The notes under the pieces are model-generated. The model made no database searches. It was not told the origin of the DNA and saw only the letters and a program-made list of their open reading frames with translations. DNA of 64,000 nucleotides. Origin: Pseudomonadota bacterium (lineage in GTDB: Bacteria; Pseudomonadota; Gammaproteobacteria; Burkholderiales; Burkholderiaceae_B). Positions 7,198 through 16,409 of the stretch are shown one piece after another; within the stretch, counting starts at the first letter, position 1, and every line of letters starts with the position of its first letter. The stretch is taken from assembly GCA_023440825.1 (NCBI GenBank), contig JAEXRL010000018.1, positions 1 to 64,000 on the forward strand. Reading direction: 5' to 3'. Both the position numbers and the translations under genes were made by a program.

Positions 7198-8571
7198 TCA
7201 GGTTTTTTTAACTGGACGGCGCCAGCCATCTTTGGTTTCTTGGCGACTACGTGACAGGGTGAGCTTATCGGCCGGGGCATCACGCGTTAGCGTGGTGCCG
7301 GCACCAATCGTGGCACCTTTGCCCACGCGCACGGGGGCGACTAACTGTGTGTCGGAACCGATGAATACATCGTCCTCAATGATGGTGCGGTATTTATTTG
7401 CGCCATCGTAATTGCAGGTGATAGTGCCTGCACCAATATTGACGTTTTGTCCTATATCGGTGTCACCAATGTACGAGAGATGACTGGCTTTAGAACCGGT
7501 TCCTAGCACAGCATTTTTAAGTTCGACAAAATTCCCGATGTGGGTGTGGGCGCCAAGCTGTGTACCAGGTCGTAGACGGGCATAAGGCCCTACACTGGCC
7601 TGCTCCCCTATTTGTGCTTGCTGCAAGTGGGAGTAGGCTTCGATACGTGCCCCATCGGCCACCACCACATCGCTTAAAACACAGTGCGGGCCGATGTGTA
7701 CCCCGTTTCCTATCACCACTTTACCCTCAAACACACAGCCTACATCAATGTACACATCGCGTCCGCATTGCAGATCGCCACGTTGATCAAAGCGCTGTGG
7801 GTCGGCCAAAGTGACGCCTTGCTCTAGCTGACGGCGTGCCAGCTCGGCTTGCCATAAACGTTCTAGCTGAGCTTGCTGGATACGACTGTTCACACCTAAG
7901 GTTTCCCAGCTGGCATGTGCTTGCGCCGCTTGTACAGGCACACCATCAGCAACGGCAAGGGCAATGATATCGGTCAGGTAGTATTCGCCCTGGGCATTCT
8001 TGTTGTCGATACGGTTTAGCCAGTCTTTTAGCTTGGCGGTGGGGGCCACCAAAATGCCCGTGTTTACCTCGTTAATATCCAGCTCAGATGGGCTGGCGTC
8101 TTTGTGCTCCACGATGCGCTGTACGGTACCGTCCGTGCCACGCACGATGCGTCCGTAACCACTGGGGTCGTTGAGAAACTCGGTCAGTACGGCCACTCCG
8201 TTACCGCGTGCCTGGAGCAAACGTTCTAGTGTTGCCGTTTGCACCATGGGTACATCACCGTATAACACCAGCGTGGCATCTTGATCACTGCCTTGTTCTT
8301 GTAAAGCGGGTACGGCCTGCTGCACGGCATGGCCGGTGCCATGCTGGGGTTGCTGTAAAGCAAAAGCGAGCTTGGGGTAGTCAGCGTATTGAGCTTGCAC
8401 CTGATCGGCACCGTGACCAACGACAAGCACAACTTGTTCTGGAGACAAACCTTGAGCGTTGCCCAGTACGTGTTCCAGCATGGGTTTGCCCGCAATGGGG
8501 TGCAGGACCTTGGGAAGATCGGACTGCATGCGTTTACCCATGCCAGCGGCCAAAATGACGATATTCAACAT
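7198..8571 (-). CDS. glmU: Bifunctional GlcNAc-1-P uridyltransferase / glucosamine-1-P acetyltransferase
   Basis: GlmU acetylates glucosamine-1-P and then couples it to UTP, giving UDP-GlcNAc. The ATG at 8569-8571 gives 457 aa, the usual length; an in-frame TTG three codons earlier is less likely. The N-terminal pyrophosphorylase domain opens with LAAGMGKRM and KVLHPIAGKPM (residues about 6-25), and the C-terminal half (about 250-457) shows the hexapeptide repeats of a left-handed beta helix with the acetyltransferase segment YIGDTDIGQNVNIGAGTI. Supplies the same pathway as glmS. Confidence 0.97.
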   Translation of the reverse strand: MLNIVILAAGMGKRMQSDLPKVLHPIAGKPMLEHVLGNAQGLSPEQVVLVVGHGADQVQAQYADYPKLAFALQQPQHGTGHAVQQAVPALQEQGSDQDATLVLYGDVPMVQTATLERLLQARGNGVAVLTEFLNDPSGYGRIVRGTDGTVQRIVEHKDASPSELDINEVNTGILVAPTAKLKDWLNRIDNKNAQGEYYLTDIIALAVADGVPVQAAQAHASWETLGVNSRIQQAQLERLWQAELARRQLEQGVTLADPQRFDQRGDLQCGRDVYIDVGCVFEGKVVIGNGVHIGPHCVLSDVVVADGARIEAYSHLQQAQIGEQASVGPYARLRPGTQLGAHTHIGNFVELKNAVLGTGSKASHLSYIGDTDIGQNVNIGAGTITCNYDGANKYRTIIEDDVFIGSDTQLVAPVRVGKGATIGAGTTLTRDAPADKLTLSRSRQETKDGWRRPVKKT

Positions 8572-8606
8572 GTAAAACAACCTATCTAGGGAGTAATCGG
8601 TATAGT

Positions 8607-9464
8607 TTATTTGCCTGTGCTGGTACTACGTTTGGCGGCGACTTTTTTGCTGGCGGTTTTAGCCCTTGCTTTAGTGGCCACTTTTTTAGCCGCGGTTTTC
8701 TTTACCGCCGCTTTTTTTACCGCAGTTTTTTGGCTGACTTTGCGTGGCGTGCTGGTGCTGGTAGTGCTCGGCTTGCTGGGGCTAGCAGCCGTTTGGGCTG
8801 TGTCTTCCGAACGCGCTTGAAAAGGCGATATGCGTGGACCTAAGGTGCTGTCAGCACTGGCCGCCTGGGCGGGAGCAGGACGGAACGCATCGGCGTGCTG
8901 TAACGATGCCGAGGCCAGGGATTCAAACTGTTGCTGCAGCATATTCCACCAACCTTGTGCTGCAGCCCCTGCTTCAGCCATGGCATCAGCCATGCCATCA
9001 CTGACTGTTTGTGTGTGGCTAGCTTCCTTATCCTGAGCGGCTTTTGTAGCTTGCTTGGGTTCGGCTTGCGCGGTTTTGGTGCTAGCAGCAGGTTTGGGGG
9101 CTTGCTCTGAGCTGGTCGGTTTGACGGCCATCAAAGCTTCGAAGGGGTTGGCTTGGCCGGTGGCTTGGGCCAGACTGTGTAAAGTGTCCAGTGTGGAACG
9201 CTGGATCTCCATCCCTTGTATGGTGGCACTGAGCATAGACAGGTTTAGCTGCAACCAACTTTCTACGGCTCGTAAGTCGCGAATGCGCCGTTCAAGATCG
9301 GTGGGGTCAAGCTGGGCGGCCATAGCAGCACTGATATCACCCGAGCCACCGGTGGCCATGTTTTTCCATGCCTGGGACATCATATCCATACTGCGCAGCA
9401 AGGGGTTGCTGGCGGTGTCACCTAAAGCGTTAAAGTTGGGCAAACTGAATGGGTTGGTATTCAC
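8607..9464 (-). CDS. phaM: PhaM-like PHA granule regulatory protein
   Basis: 285 aa. The N-terminal half (about 1-110) is a helical domain with DLERRIRDLRAVESWLQLN; a Pro/Ala/Gln linker follows; the last 60 residues are a histone-H1-like Lys/Ala/Thr tail with repeated KKAAVKK and KKVAAK units. This fits PhaM, which in Cupriavidus links PHA granules to the nucleoid and activates PHA synthase. The start is GTG (9462-9464) with AGGAG at good spacing. The tail makes the opposite strand look open in several frames; those are shadows. The name is by architecture, not by alignment. Confidence 0.72.
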   Translation of the reverse strand: MNTNPFSLPNFNALGDTASNPLLRSMDMMSQAWKNMATGGSGDISAAMAAQLDPTDLERRIRDLRAVESWLQLNLSMLSATIQGMEIQRSTLDTLHSLAQATGQANPFEALMAVKPTSSEQAPKPAASTKTAQAEPKQATKAAQDKEASHTQTVSDGMADAMAEAGAAAQGWWNMLQQQFESLASASLQHADAFRPAPAQAASADSTLGPRISPFQARSEDTAQTAASPSKPSTTSTSTPRKVSQKTAVKKAAVKKTAAKKVATKARAKTASKKVAAKRSTSTGK

Positions 9465-9535
9465 GACTGCACTCCTTGCTTAAAAACATGTGAAAAACAT
9501 AAAACAGCGGCATGATAGGCTAGTGCTGGATGGCG

Positions 9536-10360
9536 CTATGCTTGCTCCAGGCGCCGCTTGACGCTGTCCATCATGACCAGTTGGGCTTCCAGTGTAAATT
9601 GCTCGGCCTCTATCATGCTCCACCACTCGTCCATGTCCAGTAAGCGAAATTCGCTTACCTCACCATCCATATTGCGTGGCACGACTCCGTCCGCCAGCAC
9701 ACAGTCGCTCACCAGTGCGTTTTCGACCTGGTAGCCTTCCGGCAGACGTCGGTGCATACGCAATACAATATGCATAGGCTCTCGTGCCAGCAGCATGGAT
9801 TCTTCTAGGCCGGCTTCTTCGTAACTTTCGCGCAGCAATGAGGTGTCTAGCGACTCGTTGGCAACGGCCAAACCCCCTACCAGCGTGTCCCACATATTTG
9901 GGTCAGAGGACTTGCTGGCGGCGCGCTTGGCGGCCCAGATACGGCCATCGCTGGACCAGCCATTTAGATGCACGGCCTGAGTTAAGAAACCCAATGCACG
10001 GACAGCACCACGTTCTATGGCAGCCAGTTCTTGACCTTCACCGATGACGGCTAATAGCTCATTGCGCCAACTACGCACAAAGTTATTGTCATTCAGGCAA
10101 TGTGCGATGCGTTCCAGTACCTGATTCAGTGATAGGCGTTGGCTAGCACAGGTGTCAATACGTAAAACTTCTTCATCCAGATTAACACCGGCTAGGCGTG
10201 CTAAGCACTGGGCGGGCCGGGCGCCTACCCAGCCGGCCACACGTCCTGCTACCGTCACTGGACGTGAGCCAAGTGGTGGTAGTTGCTGGGCCTGTGGAGT
10301 GAGCAGGGCAAAACGTTGCTCAATGGCTTTTTTCAGAGAGTGGGGGCTAATTGACTTCAT
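9536..10360 (-). CDS. Nudix hydrolase with N-terminal DUF4743-type domain
   Basis: 274 aa from the ATG at 10358-10360. The complete Nudix box (G-x5-E-x7-R-E-x2-E-E-x-G, from GGLAVANESL to REXXEEAGL form) sits near residues 165-190 and would bind Mg2+ for cleavage of a nucleoside-diphosphate-linked substrate. About 120 residues precede it, as in thiamine-pyrophosphokinase-associated Nudix proteins of plants and Burkholderiales. The substrate is unknown. Divergent from the oxidase cluster. Confidence 0.85.
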   Translation of the reverse strand: MKSISPHSLKKAIEQRFALLTPQAQQLPPLGSRPVTVAGRVAGWVGARPAQCLARLAGVNLDEEVLRIDTCASQRLSLNQVLERIAHCLNDNNFVRSWRNELLAVIGEGQELAAIERGAVRALGFLTQAVHLNGWSSDGRIWAAKRAASKSSDPNMWDTLVGGLAVANESLDTSLLRESYEEAGLEESMLLAREPMHIVLRMHRRLPEGYQVENALVSDCVLADGVVPRNMDGEVSEFRLLDMDEWWSMIEAEQFTLEAQLVMMDSVKRRLEQA

Positions 10361-10445
10361 AATGCGTAATTGTAAAGGAAGGCGGAGCACTTACGGAATT
10401 TATGCGCTTTAGTCGACTTTTGTTATGAAAAGAAATACACAGTGC

Positions 10446-10473
10446 TTGTACCTTGCGTTTACTTGGATATAAT
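10446..10473 (+). promoter_or_regulatory. Putative promoter of the cytochrome oxidase cluster
   Basis: TTGTAC (10446-10451) and a consensus TATAAT (10468-10473), 16 bp apart, lie 170 bp upstream of coxB in the 284-bp gap 10361-10644. I see no other convincing element in that gap. Confidence 0.45.
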
Positions 10474-10644
10474 TTACCCAATAAGATTAAATAATAAAGC
10501 GACTCAAAATAGCGGTGCGTACATGCATTAAGCCGCAACTAATAATACTTATACATAAAAAGCAGTTTCTTTCCGGGTTTGTTTTTCTACGTCGTTGATG
10601 TTTCCGGTGTCTACCGGCATGGCAACATAACAAAGAGGGACAAC

Positions 10645-11805
10645 ATGAAGAAATGGCAGTCTATGCTGGTCGGGGCAGCATGTGGGGTAGCCGCTCAGGC
10701 ACACGCTCAAGTTAGTGATATGCCCGGTGGGCCAAAGGTTAATCAGCTCAACCTGACGCAGGGGGTGACACCCATATCTGCGGATATCGCCTGGTTGCAC
10801 TGGATGATGCTGATTATCTGTACGGTCATATTCCTCGGTGTATTTGGGGTGATGTTCTACTCCATTGTGATGCACCGCAAGTCCAAAGCGGTGGTGCCTG
10901 CGAAATTCCATGAGCATATGGGTGTGGAGATCGCATGGACCGTGATTCCATTTTTAATCGTAATTGGTATGGCCTTACCCGCTACGCGCACTGTGGTAGC
11001 AATGAAAGATACCAGTAGCGCGGATGTGACGATCAAGGTCACGGGTTATCAATGGAAGTGGGGCTATGAGTATTTGGACGGTAGTGCCAGCGGCATACGC
11101 TTCATGTCTACCTTGTCCACGCCACGCGCACAGATCGAAGGTTTAGAACCTCGCAGTAACACCTACCTGATGGAGGTGGATAAACCCATGGTGGTGCCTG
11201 TAGATAAGAAAGTGCGCGTCGTGATCACTGCTGCTGACGTCATTCACTCCTGGATGGTGCCTGATCTGGGTGTTAAGCAAGATGCTATTCCAGGCTTTTT
11301 ACGTGATAGCTGGTTTAGGGCCAATAAGGCGGGTACGTACCGGGGCCAGTGTGCTGAGTTATGCGGCCGTGACCATGCGTTCATGCCTATAGTGGTGCAA
11401 GTGCTTGAGCAGGCTGACTATGATGCCTGGGTTAAGGAGCAACAAGTGGCTCTGGCTCAGGCTGCAGATGACCCCAGCAAGGAATGGACAGCTCCAGAGC
11501 TGATTGAGCGTGGTCAGCAGGTGTTTGCGGCTAACTGTGTGGCCTGTCATCAGGCGAACGGTCAAGGTGTCAAAGACACGTTTCCTGCTTTAGACGGCAA
11601 TGAGCAATACGTGCTGGCCCCTATGCAAGAGCAGATCCTGACGGTGCTAAATGGCCATCCAGGTACAGCAATGGCGGCTTTTCGTGATCAGTTAAACGAT
11701 GTGGAGATCGCCGCTGTCATTACTTATACCCGTAATGCTTGGAGTAATGCCGGTAAGGGGGCAGACCCAGTAGTGATGCCCGCTGATGTAAAGGCAAAGC
11801 GCTGA
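10645..11805 (+). CDS. ctaC: Cytochrome c oxidase subunit II with fused cytochrome c domain
   Basis: 386 aa from ATG at 10645, preceded by AGAGGGA. A signal peptide (cleavage near AQAHA-QVSD), two transmembrane helices, the periplasmic CuA domain with the CAELCGRDH-x2-M ligand set, and a C-terminal class I haem c site CVACH (about residue 300) occur in order. The fused haem makes this the caa3-like type. CuA accepts electrons from cytochrome c and passes them to subunit I. First gene of the cluster; a start 22 codons upstream would add a non-signal leader. Confidence 0.96.
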   Translation: MKKWQSMLVGAACGVAAQAHAQVSDMPGGPKVNQLNLTQGVTPISADIAWLHWMMLIICTVIFLGVFGVMFYSIVMHRKSKAVVPAKFHEHMGVEIAWTVIPFLIVIGMALPATRTVVAMKDTSSADVTIKVTGYQWKWGYEYLDGSASGIRFMSTLSTPRAQIEGLEPRSNTYLMEVDKPMVVPVDKKVRVVITAADVIHSWMVPDLGVKQDAIPGFLRDSWFRANKAGTYRGQCAELCGRDHAFMPIVVQVLEQADYDAWVKEQQVALAQAADDPSKEWTAPELIERGQQVFAANCVACHQANGQGVKDTFPALDGNEQYVLAPMQEQILTVLNGHPGTAMAAFRDQLNDVEIAAVITYTRNAWSNAGKGADPVVMPADVKAKR

Positions 11806-11861
11806 TATCCAGTCTGCTCGATGGAGCAGAGCCTGATCACAATACGCAGCAAGGAGACACT

Positions 11862-13448
11862 ATGAGTAGCTTGACCGCGGAACACCAGCACACGGATCAT
11901 GCCCACGATACCCCAAAGGGGTGGCGCCGTTGGCTGTTTGCGACCAACCACAAAGACATTGGCACGATGTACTTGATCTTTTCCTTCTGCATGCTGTTGG
12001 AAGGGGGAGTGCTTGCGCTGTTAATACGTACGGAGTTGTTTTCTCCTGGGCTGCAGTTTTTCCGCCCAGAGCTGTTTAATCAATTCACGACCATGCATGG
12101 CCTGATCATGATTTTTGGTGCCATCATGCCTGCGTTTGTGGGGTTTGCGAACTGGATGATTCCGTTGCAGATAGGGGCGTCAGACATGGCCTTTGCCCGC
12201 ATGAATAACTTTAGTTTTTGGTTATTGCCGGTAGGAGGGCTGTTATTTACCTTATCCTTTTTTACCCCGGGCGGTGCCCCGGCAGCCGGTTGGACCATGT
12301 ATGCCCCCTTATCCCTGCAAATGGGGCCGGGTATGGACTTCACGATTTTTGCGGTACATATTCTGGGCGCCTCATCGATTATGGGTGCCATTAACATTAT
12401 TGTGACAGTGTTGAATATGCGCGCACCCGGCATGACGATGATGAAAATCCCTTTGTTTTGCTGGACTTGGTTAATTACTGCTTATTTATTGATTGCCGTG
12501 ATGCCAGTGTTAGCGGCAGCGGTGACGATGCTTTTAACGGACAGGCATTTTGGCACGCATTTTTTCAATGCAGCCGGCGGTGGTGATCCGGTGCTGTATC
12601 AGCATATTTTTTGGTTTTTCGGGCATCCCGAGGTCTATATCATGATCCTGCCCGCTTTTGGCATAGTTTCGGCCATTGTGCCGGCTTTTTCCCGTAAGCC
12701 CCTGTTTGGTTATGCGTCCATGGTGTATGCCACAGCGGCCATTGCCATCCTGTCGTTTCTGGTGTGGGCGCACCATATGTTTGCCACGGGTATGCCTGTC
12801 ACCGGGCAGCTTTATTTCATGTACGCCACCATGCTGATTGCTATCCCGACAGGTGTCAAAATCTTTAACTGGGTTGCCACTATGTGGCGGGGAGCCTTAA
12901 GTTTTGAAACACCCATGTTGTTTGCAATTGGCTTCATATTTGTCTTTACCGTGGGTGGTTTTACCGGTCTGATTTTGGCGGTTGCGCCTATCGATATTGC
13001 GGTTCATGACACCTACTATGTGGTCGCTCACTTTCATTACGTCTTGGTGGCGGGGTCCTTGTTTGCGTTGTTTGGTGGAGCGTATTACTGGCTGCCCAAG
13101 TGGACAGGTCGTATGTATAACGAGCGTTTAGGCAAGATTCATTTTTGGTCGACCATGATCTCGTTCAACATTACCTTTTTCCCCATGCACTTTCTGGGTC
13201 TTGCCGGTATGCCCAGACGCTATGCGGATTACGCGGCGCAGTTTACGGATTTTCACCAAGTGGCCACGATTGGGGCATTTTGGTTCGGTTTCAGTCAGTT
13301 AATTTTGCTGTATATCGTGGTGCAGGCGGCGCGTGGACGTGGCGAGCCAGCGCCAGCCAAGCCCTGGGAGGCAGCTGAAGGTCTGGAGTGGACTGTGCCT
13401 TCACCCGCTCCGCATCATACGTTTGAAACCCCGCCCGTGATCTCGTAA
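11862..13448 (+). CDS. ctaD: Cytochrome c oxidase subunit I (haem a-a3/CuB)
   Basis: 528 aa, twelve predicted membrane helices. It holds the catalytic binuclear centre and proton channels. GHPEVY carries the CuB-ligand His, the D-channel Glu and the Tyr cross-linked to that His, which places it among A1-type haem-copper oxidases; the later HDTYYVVAHFHYV segment gives haem ligands. The spacing from ctaC is 56 bp with an AGGAG ribosome site. CuB insertion normally needs CtaG/Cox11, whose gene is absent here. Confidence 0.98.
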   Translation: MSSLTAEHQHTDHAHDTPKGWRRWLFATNHKDIGTMYLIFSFCMLLEGGVLALLIRTELFSPGLQFFRPELFNQFTTMHGLIMIFGAIMPAFVGFANWMIPLQIGASDMAFARMNNFSFWLLPVGGLLFTLSFFTPGGAPAAGWTMYAPLSLQMGPGMDFTIFAVHILGASSIMGAINIIVTVLNMRAPGMTMMKIPLFCWTWLITAYLLIAVMPVLAAAVTMLLTDRHFGTHFFNAAGGGDPVLYQHIFWFFGHPEVYIMILPAFGIVSAIVPAFSRKPLFGYASMVYATAAIAILSFLVWAHHMFATGMPVTGQLYFMYATMLIAIPTGVKIFNWVATMWRGALSFETPMLFAIGFIFVFTVGGFTGLILAVAPIDIAVHDTYYVVAHFHYVLVAGSLFALFGGAYYWLPKWTGRMYNERLGKIHFWSTMISFNITFFPMHFLGLAGMPRRYADYAAQFTDFHQVATIGAFWFGFSQLILLYIVVQAARGRGEPAPAKPWEAAEGLEWTVPSPAPHHTFETPPVIS

Positions 13449-13458
13449 GGAGGATGGC

Positions 13459-13572
13459 ATGACACCGGAACAGCGACGCCGTAATAAGCGTACAGCCTTA
13501 ATTTTAGTGATTGTGGTTGCTAGCATCATGGCGTGGACTTTTTTCCGCGGCAGCTATTTGATCCGGGTTTGA
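13459..13572 (+). CDS. Small cytochrome oxidase assembly protein (37 aa)
   Basis: A short gene with AAGGAGGATGGC just before its ATG (13459). The product begins MTPEQRRRNKRTALI, then has one hydrophobic helix (ALILVIVVASIMAW) and ends GSYLIRV. Basic N-terminus plus one membrane span matches the small assembly protein found after ctaD in many Burkholderiales. The strong ribosome site and the position support a real gene. Confidence 0.72.
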   Translation: MTPEQRRRNKRTALILVIVVASIMAWTFFRGSYLIRV

Positions 13573-13573
13573 T

Positions 13574-13798
13574 ATGGATGAGGATTTTCGCCAAGCATCG
13601 CGTCGTAGATTGAGCTTTTGGCAAACCCTTAAAGCCATTGCTTGGGGGGCGCTGGGTTTACGACGCGGCCAGGGGCATCAAGACGATATGAGTCGGATTA
13701 ACCCGGTGGTATTAATTCTGGCTGCTTTAGTCGCTACCTTTGTATTTATCATCGCGCTCATTGCCATTGCGCGCTATTTAGTTAGTTTTTATACCTAA
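13574..13798 (+). CDS. DUF2970 family membrane protein
   Basis: 74 aa: a soluble N-terminal part with FWQTLKAIAWGALGLR and one C-terminal hydrophobic helix (PVVLILAALVATFVFII). Small DUF2970 proteins occur between ctaG and ctaE in related oxidase clusters; here the gene starts 2 bp after the preceding small assembly gene, with no ctaG in between. Its function is unknown. Confidence 0.82.
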   Translation: MDEDFRQASRRRLSFWQTLKAIAWGALGLRRGQGHQDDMSRINPVVLILAALVATFVFIIALIAIARYLVSFYT

Positions 13799-13839
13799 GT
13801 ACCATCGTCGGCGTAGACCACGCCGGTCAGGAGAACAGC

Positions 13840-14715
13840 ATGAGTGTCCAACCAGCCGTTCGTGTTAAGCAGGCTCCGTATTATTATGTGCCAGGCTTGT
13901 CTGCCCACCCCGTGCGAGCCAGCTTATCGCTTGCCCTCACCTTGCTGGGGGCTGCCCTATGGATCAATCGCTATCCCATGGGTTTTTATTTGTTTCTGCT
14001 TGGCCTGTTTAGCCTTTTTGTGGTGCTTTACTTTTGGTTTGGTGAAGCGATTCAAGAGTCTGAGTCTGGTTTGAACAGTAAACGCGTGGACTCCGCCTAC
14101 CGCTGGAGTATGGCGTGGTTTATTTTTTCCGAAGTGATGTTTTTTTCAGCATTTTTCGGTGCACTTTGGTACACGCGGGAAATTGCGACGCCAACCTTGG
14201 CCGACCTAGAGCATCAGCAGCTGTTGTGGCCGGGTTTTAAAGATATCTGGCCTAATGCGGGACCTGCAGGAACCGTGGCGCCATTTGAAATCGTTGGCCC
14301 CTTATGGCTGCCTACCATCAATACCGCTTTGCTATTGACGTCAGGTGTCACACTTACGATTGCGCACCATGCAATACGAGCCGGTAAACGTAGCGCGGCG
14401 ATTGTGTGGTTATGGCTGACCGTGGCACTGGGCTTTACGTTCGTGGCTTGCCAGGCCTATGAATACCATCATGCGTATAGCGCTTTAAATCTCAAATTCA
14501 CCTCGGGTGCGTATGGCGCCCTGTTTTACATGCTGACTGGTTTTCATGGGTTTCACGTCATTATTGGAGCCACTATGCTCACCGTGGTGTTGATCCGATT
14601 GATGCGCGGCCATTTTACCGCGCAGCACCACTTTGGTTTTGAAGGGGCAGCCTGGTATTGGCATTTTGTAGATGTAGTGTGGTTAGGTTTGTATTTATAT
14701 GTCTATTGGTTTTAA
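13840..14715 (+). CDS. ctaE: Cytochrome c oxidase subunit III
   Basis: 291 aa with seven predicted membrane helices. Subunit III stabilises the D proton pathway of subunit I. Typical segments are WSMAWFIFSEVMFFSAFFGA, GFHGFHVIIGA and the C-terminal WYWHFVDVVWLGLY. AGGAG lies just upstream of the ATG. Final structural subunit of this oxidase. Confidence 0.97.
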   Translation: MSVQPAVRVKQAPYYYVPGLSAHPVRASLSLALTLLGAALWINRYPMGFYLFLLGLFSLFVVLYFWFGEAIQESESGLNSKRVDSAYRWSMAWFIFSEVMFFSAFFGALWYTREIATPTLADLEHQQLLWPGFKDIWPNAGPAGTVAPFEIVGPLWLPTINTALLLTSGVTLTIAHHAIRAGKRSAAIVWLWLTVALGFTFVACQAYEYHHAYSALNLKFTSGAYGALFYMLTGFHGFHVIIGATMLTVVLIRLMRGHFTAQHHFGFEGAAWYWHFVDVVWLGLYLYVYWF

Positions 14716-14733
14716 ACCGTGTGCCTGTTCGGG

Positions 14734-14934
14734 CTAGAACCAGCTACGGCCGGGTAACCAGCCCAAATAATTAGCCAATAGTACGAATAGGAAAAGCGTA
14801 ATCGACAGCCCAACTCGTAGGGCGAGTGCATGCACCATGCGATGACTACCGCCCTTGTCCTTTAGGAGAAAAAATAAAGCAGCGCCCAGCGAGCCTAGTA
14901 TGCAAATAAATATGAGTAAAACAGGCCATTGCAT
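14734..14934 (-). CDS. DUF2909 twin-transmembrane protein
   Basis: 66 aa from the ATG at 14932-14934, containing two hydrophobic helices (LLIFICILGSLGAALFFLL and LSITLFLFVLLANYLGWL) joined by a basic loop. The gene is on the opposite strand to the oxidase cluster, between ctaE and SURF1, where related Burkholderiales carry the same reversed small gene. Function unknown; a longer upstream start is unlikely. Confidence 0.75.
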   Translation of the reverse strand: MQWPVLLIFICILGSLGAALFFLLKDKGGSHRMVHALALRVGLSITLFLFVLLANYLGWLPGRSWF

Positions 14935-14957
14935 CAGAACACCTCTTTGGAGTGGGA

Positions 14958-15776
14958 ATGAGACAGAGCAATACACCGCAACGCATCATGAGTCATGGTT
15001 TGGCCATAGTAGTGCTGCTAGCCATGGCTGCGGTGTTTGTGTCGCTGGGGTTTTGGCAATTGCAGCGAGGCACAGAGCGTGAGCGGCTTGCTGCGGACAT
15101 AAGCATGGGTCGCCAGCGCATGCCTCAAGCGGTGACTCATCAACAGGTACTGGATCAAGCACAGGCATGGCAAGGCGTCCGGGTGAGTGGAGAGTGGCGA
15201 GATGAGTTAACTGTACTCCTGGAGAACCGGAATTATCAAGGCCAATCAGGCTACTGGGTAGCCACTCCCTTTTTACTGCAGGCACAGGCTTTACGCAGCA
15301 ATGCGATCTTGGTGCTGCGTGGCTGGTTGCCAAGGCCTGCTGGTCAGCCTGTGATCATTCCCCCTGCGCCGACAGGGTCTGTGCAGATAGACGCCGAAGT
15401 CTGGACACATGTGCCACGCCTGTATGAACTGCCTGGGCAGCGGAGTGCTCGGCATGGTTTGCCAGAGGTTTTACCCAGTGTGACAGGCAGCGTACCCGTC
15501 GTACAAAACCTGTATGTGAATGATTTGGCACAAAGCACTCAGCTGAGCTTTCAACACACTGTATTGGCCCAGATTAGTCCTAGCCCCGGCTTAGGGGTGG
15601 ATTGGCCTTTGCCCAATTTGAATTATCACCAGAACCGAGGCTATGCCCTGCAATGGTTTGGCTTTGCCGTGATTGCGATGCTGTTCTGCCTTTGGCTGGT
15701 GTATGGATTGTGCTTCCAGCACTCAAAGCGTGCGCTCGGTTTTACTCGTACTGCCAAGGAAAAAACCCATGACTAG
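14958..15776 (+). CDS. SURF1 family cytochrome oxidase assembly protein
   Basis: 272 aa from ATG at 14958, preceded by GGAG; a GTG two codons earlier is an alternative. One membrane helix near each end (residues about 12-30 and 230-250) flank a periplasmic domain, the SURF1 layout; GFWQLQRG follows the first helix as usual. SURF1 proteins help place haem A in subunit I. The stop overlaps the next start by 8 bp. Confidence 0.92.
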   Translation: MRQSNTPQRIMSHGLAIVVLLAMAAVFVSLGFWQLQRGTERERLAADISMGRQRMPQAVTHQQVLDQAQAWQGVRVSGEWRDELTVLLENRNYQGQSGYWVATPFLLQAQALRSNAILVLRGWLPRPAGQPVIIPPAPTGSVQIDAEVWTHVPRLYELPGQRSARHGLPEVLPSVTGSVPVVQNLYVNDLAQSTQLSFQHTVLAQISPSPGLGVDWPLPNLNYHQNRGYALQWFGFAVIAMLFCLWLVYGLCFQHSKRALGFTRTAKEKTHD

Positions 15777-16401
15777 CCCTAGCCCCGTCCGGCGTCGATC
15801 GTTGTTGCCCCTGTATGCCATTATGGCAATTTGTCTGGCTCCCTTGGTGTTTGCCTTGGCCGCCTACTACTTGCCCAGTTTGGGCTTACGTCCCGCCGGA
15901 CAGGCGAATTACGGGCATTTGATTCAGCCACAACGCCCAGTACCCGATGCCGCTCATTTGCAACTGGAAACGCTTGCTGGTCAACCCTTTGATTTACAAA
16001 GCTTACGTGGACGCTGGGTATTAGTGAATGTAGATTCCGGTGCTTGCTCGGAGCGTTGCGTGCGTAAATTATTTATTTTGCGCAACTCTCATGCTAGCCA
16101 GGGCAAAAACGTGGACCGTATCAGCCGAGTATGGTTCATTGATGATGATCACGAGCCCAGCACACAAATTCAACAAGCCTATCAAGGCACACATATGCTC
16201 AAAGCGTCCAGCCAGCAATTACAGGCATTTTTGCCCGGGGGCACGGTGCTCGCCGATACGCCTGGGACTCAGGACTTGCATGCAGGTATGTGGGTAATCG
16301 ATCCGAATGGCAATGTGATGTTGGTCTTCCCACCGGACGCCGATCCTTTAAAGGTGCGCAGAGACATTAGCAAGCTGCTGTATAACTCACGTATAGGCTA
16401 A
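15769..16401 (+). CDS. Membrane-anchored thioredoxin-fold-like protein of the oxidase cluster
   Basis: 210 aa from the ATG at 15769. One N-terminal membrane helix (LYAIMAICLAPLVFALAAYYL), then a periplasmic domain with LRGRWVLVNVDSGACSERC. The C-x3-C pair (CSERC) and its context resemble the copper site of Sco proteins, but no later Sco-type histidine is obvious, so it may be redox- rather than copper-active. Position between SURF1 and ctaA suggests an assembly role for CuA or subunit II. No established name that I recognise. Confidence 0.7.
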   Translation: MTSPSPVRRRSLLPLYAIMAICLAPLVFALAAYYLPSLGLRPAGQANYGHLIQPQRPVPDAAHLQLETLAGQPFDLQSLRGRWVLVNVDSGACSERCVRKLFILRNSHASQGKNVDRISRVWFIDDDHEPSTQIQQAYQGTHMLKASSQQLQAFLPGGTVLADTPGTQDLHAGMWVIDPNGNVMLVFPPDADPLKVRRDISKLLYNSRIG

Positions 16402-16409
16402 GAGTGCTT

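Noticed and set aside
7560..8589. Open frames opposite glmU
   Set aside because: Shadows of a long conserved gene; Arg/His/Pro-rich composition typical of antisense frames.
8611..9483. Several open frames on the plus strand opposite phaM, rich in Ala, Leu and Val
   Set aside because: They mirror the Lys/Ala repeat tail and helical part of phaM, have no ribosome site and no recognisable domain.
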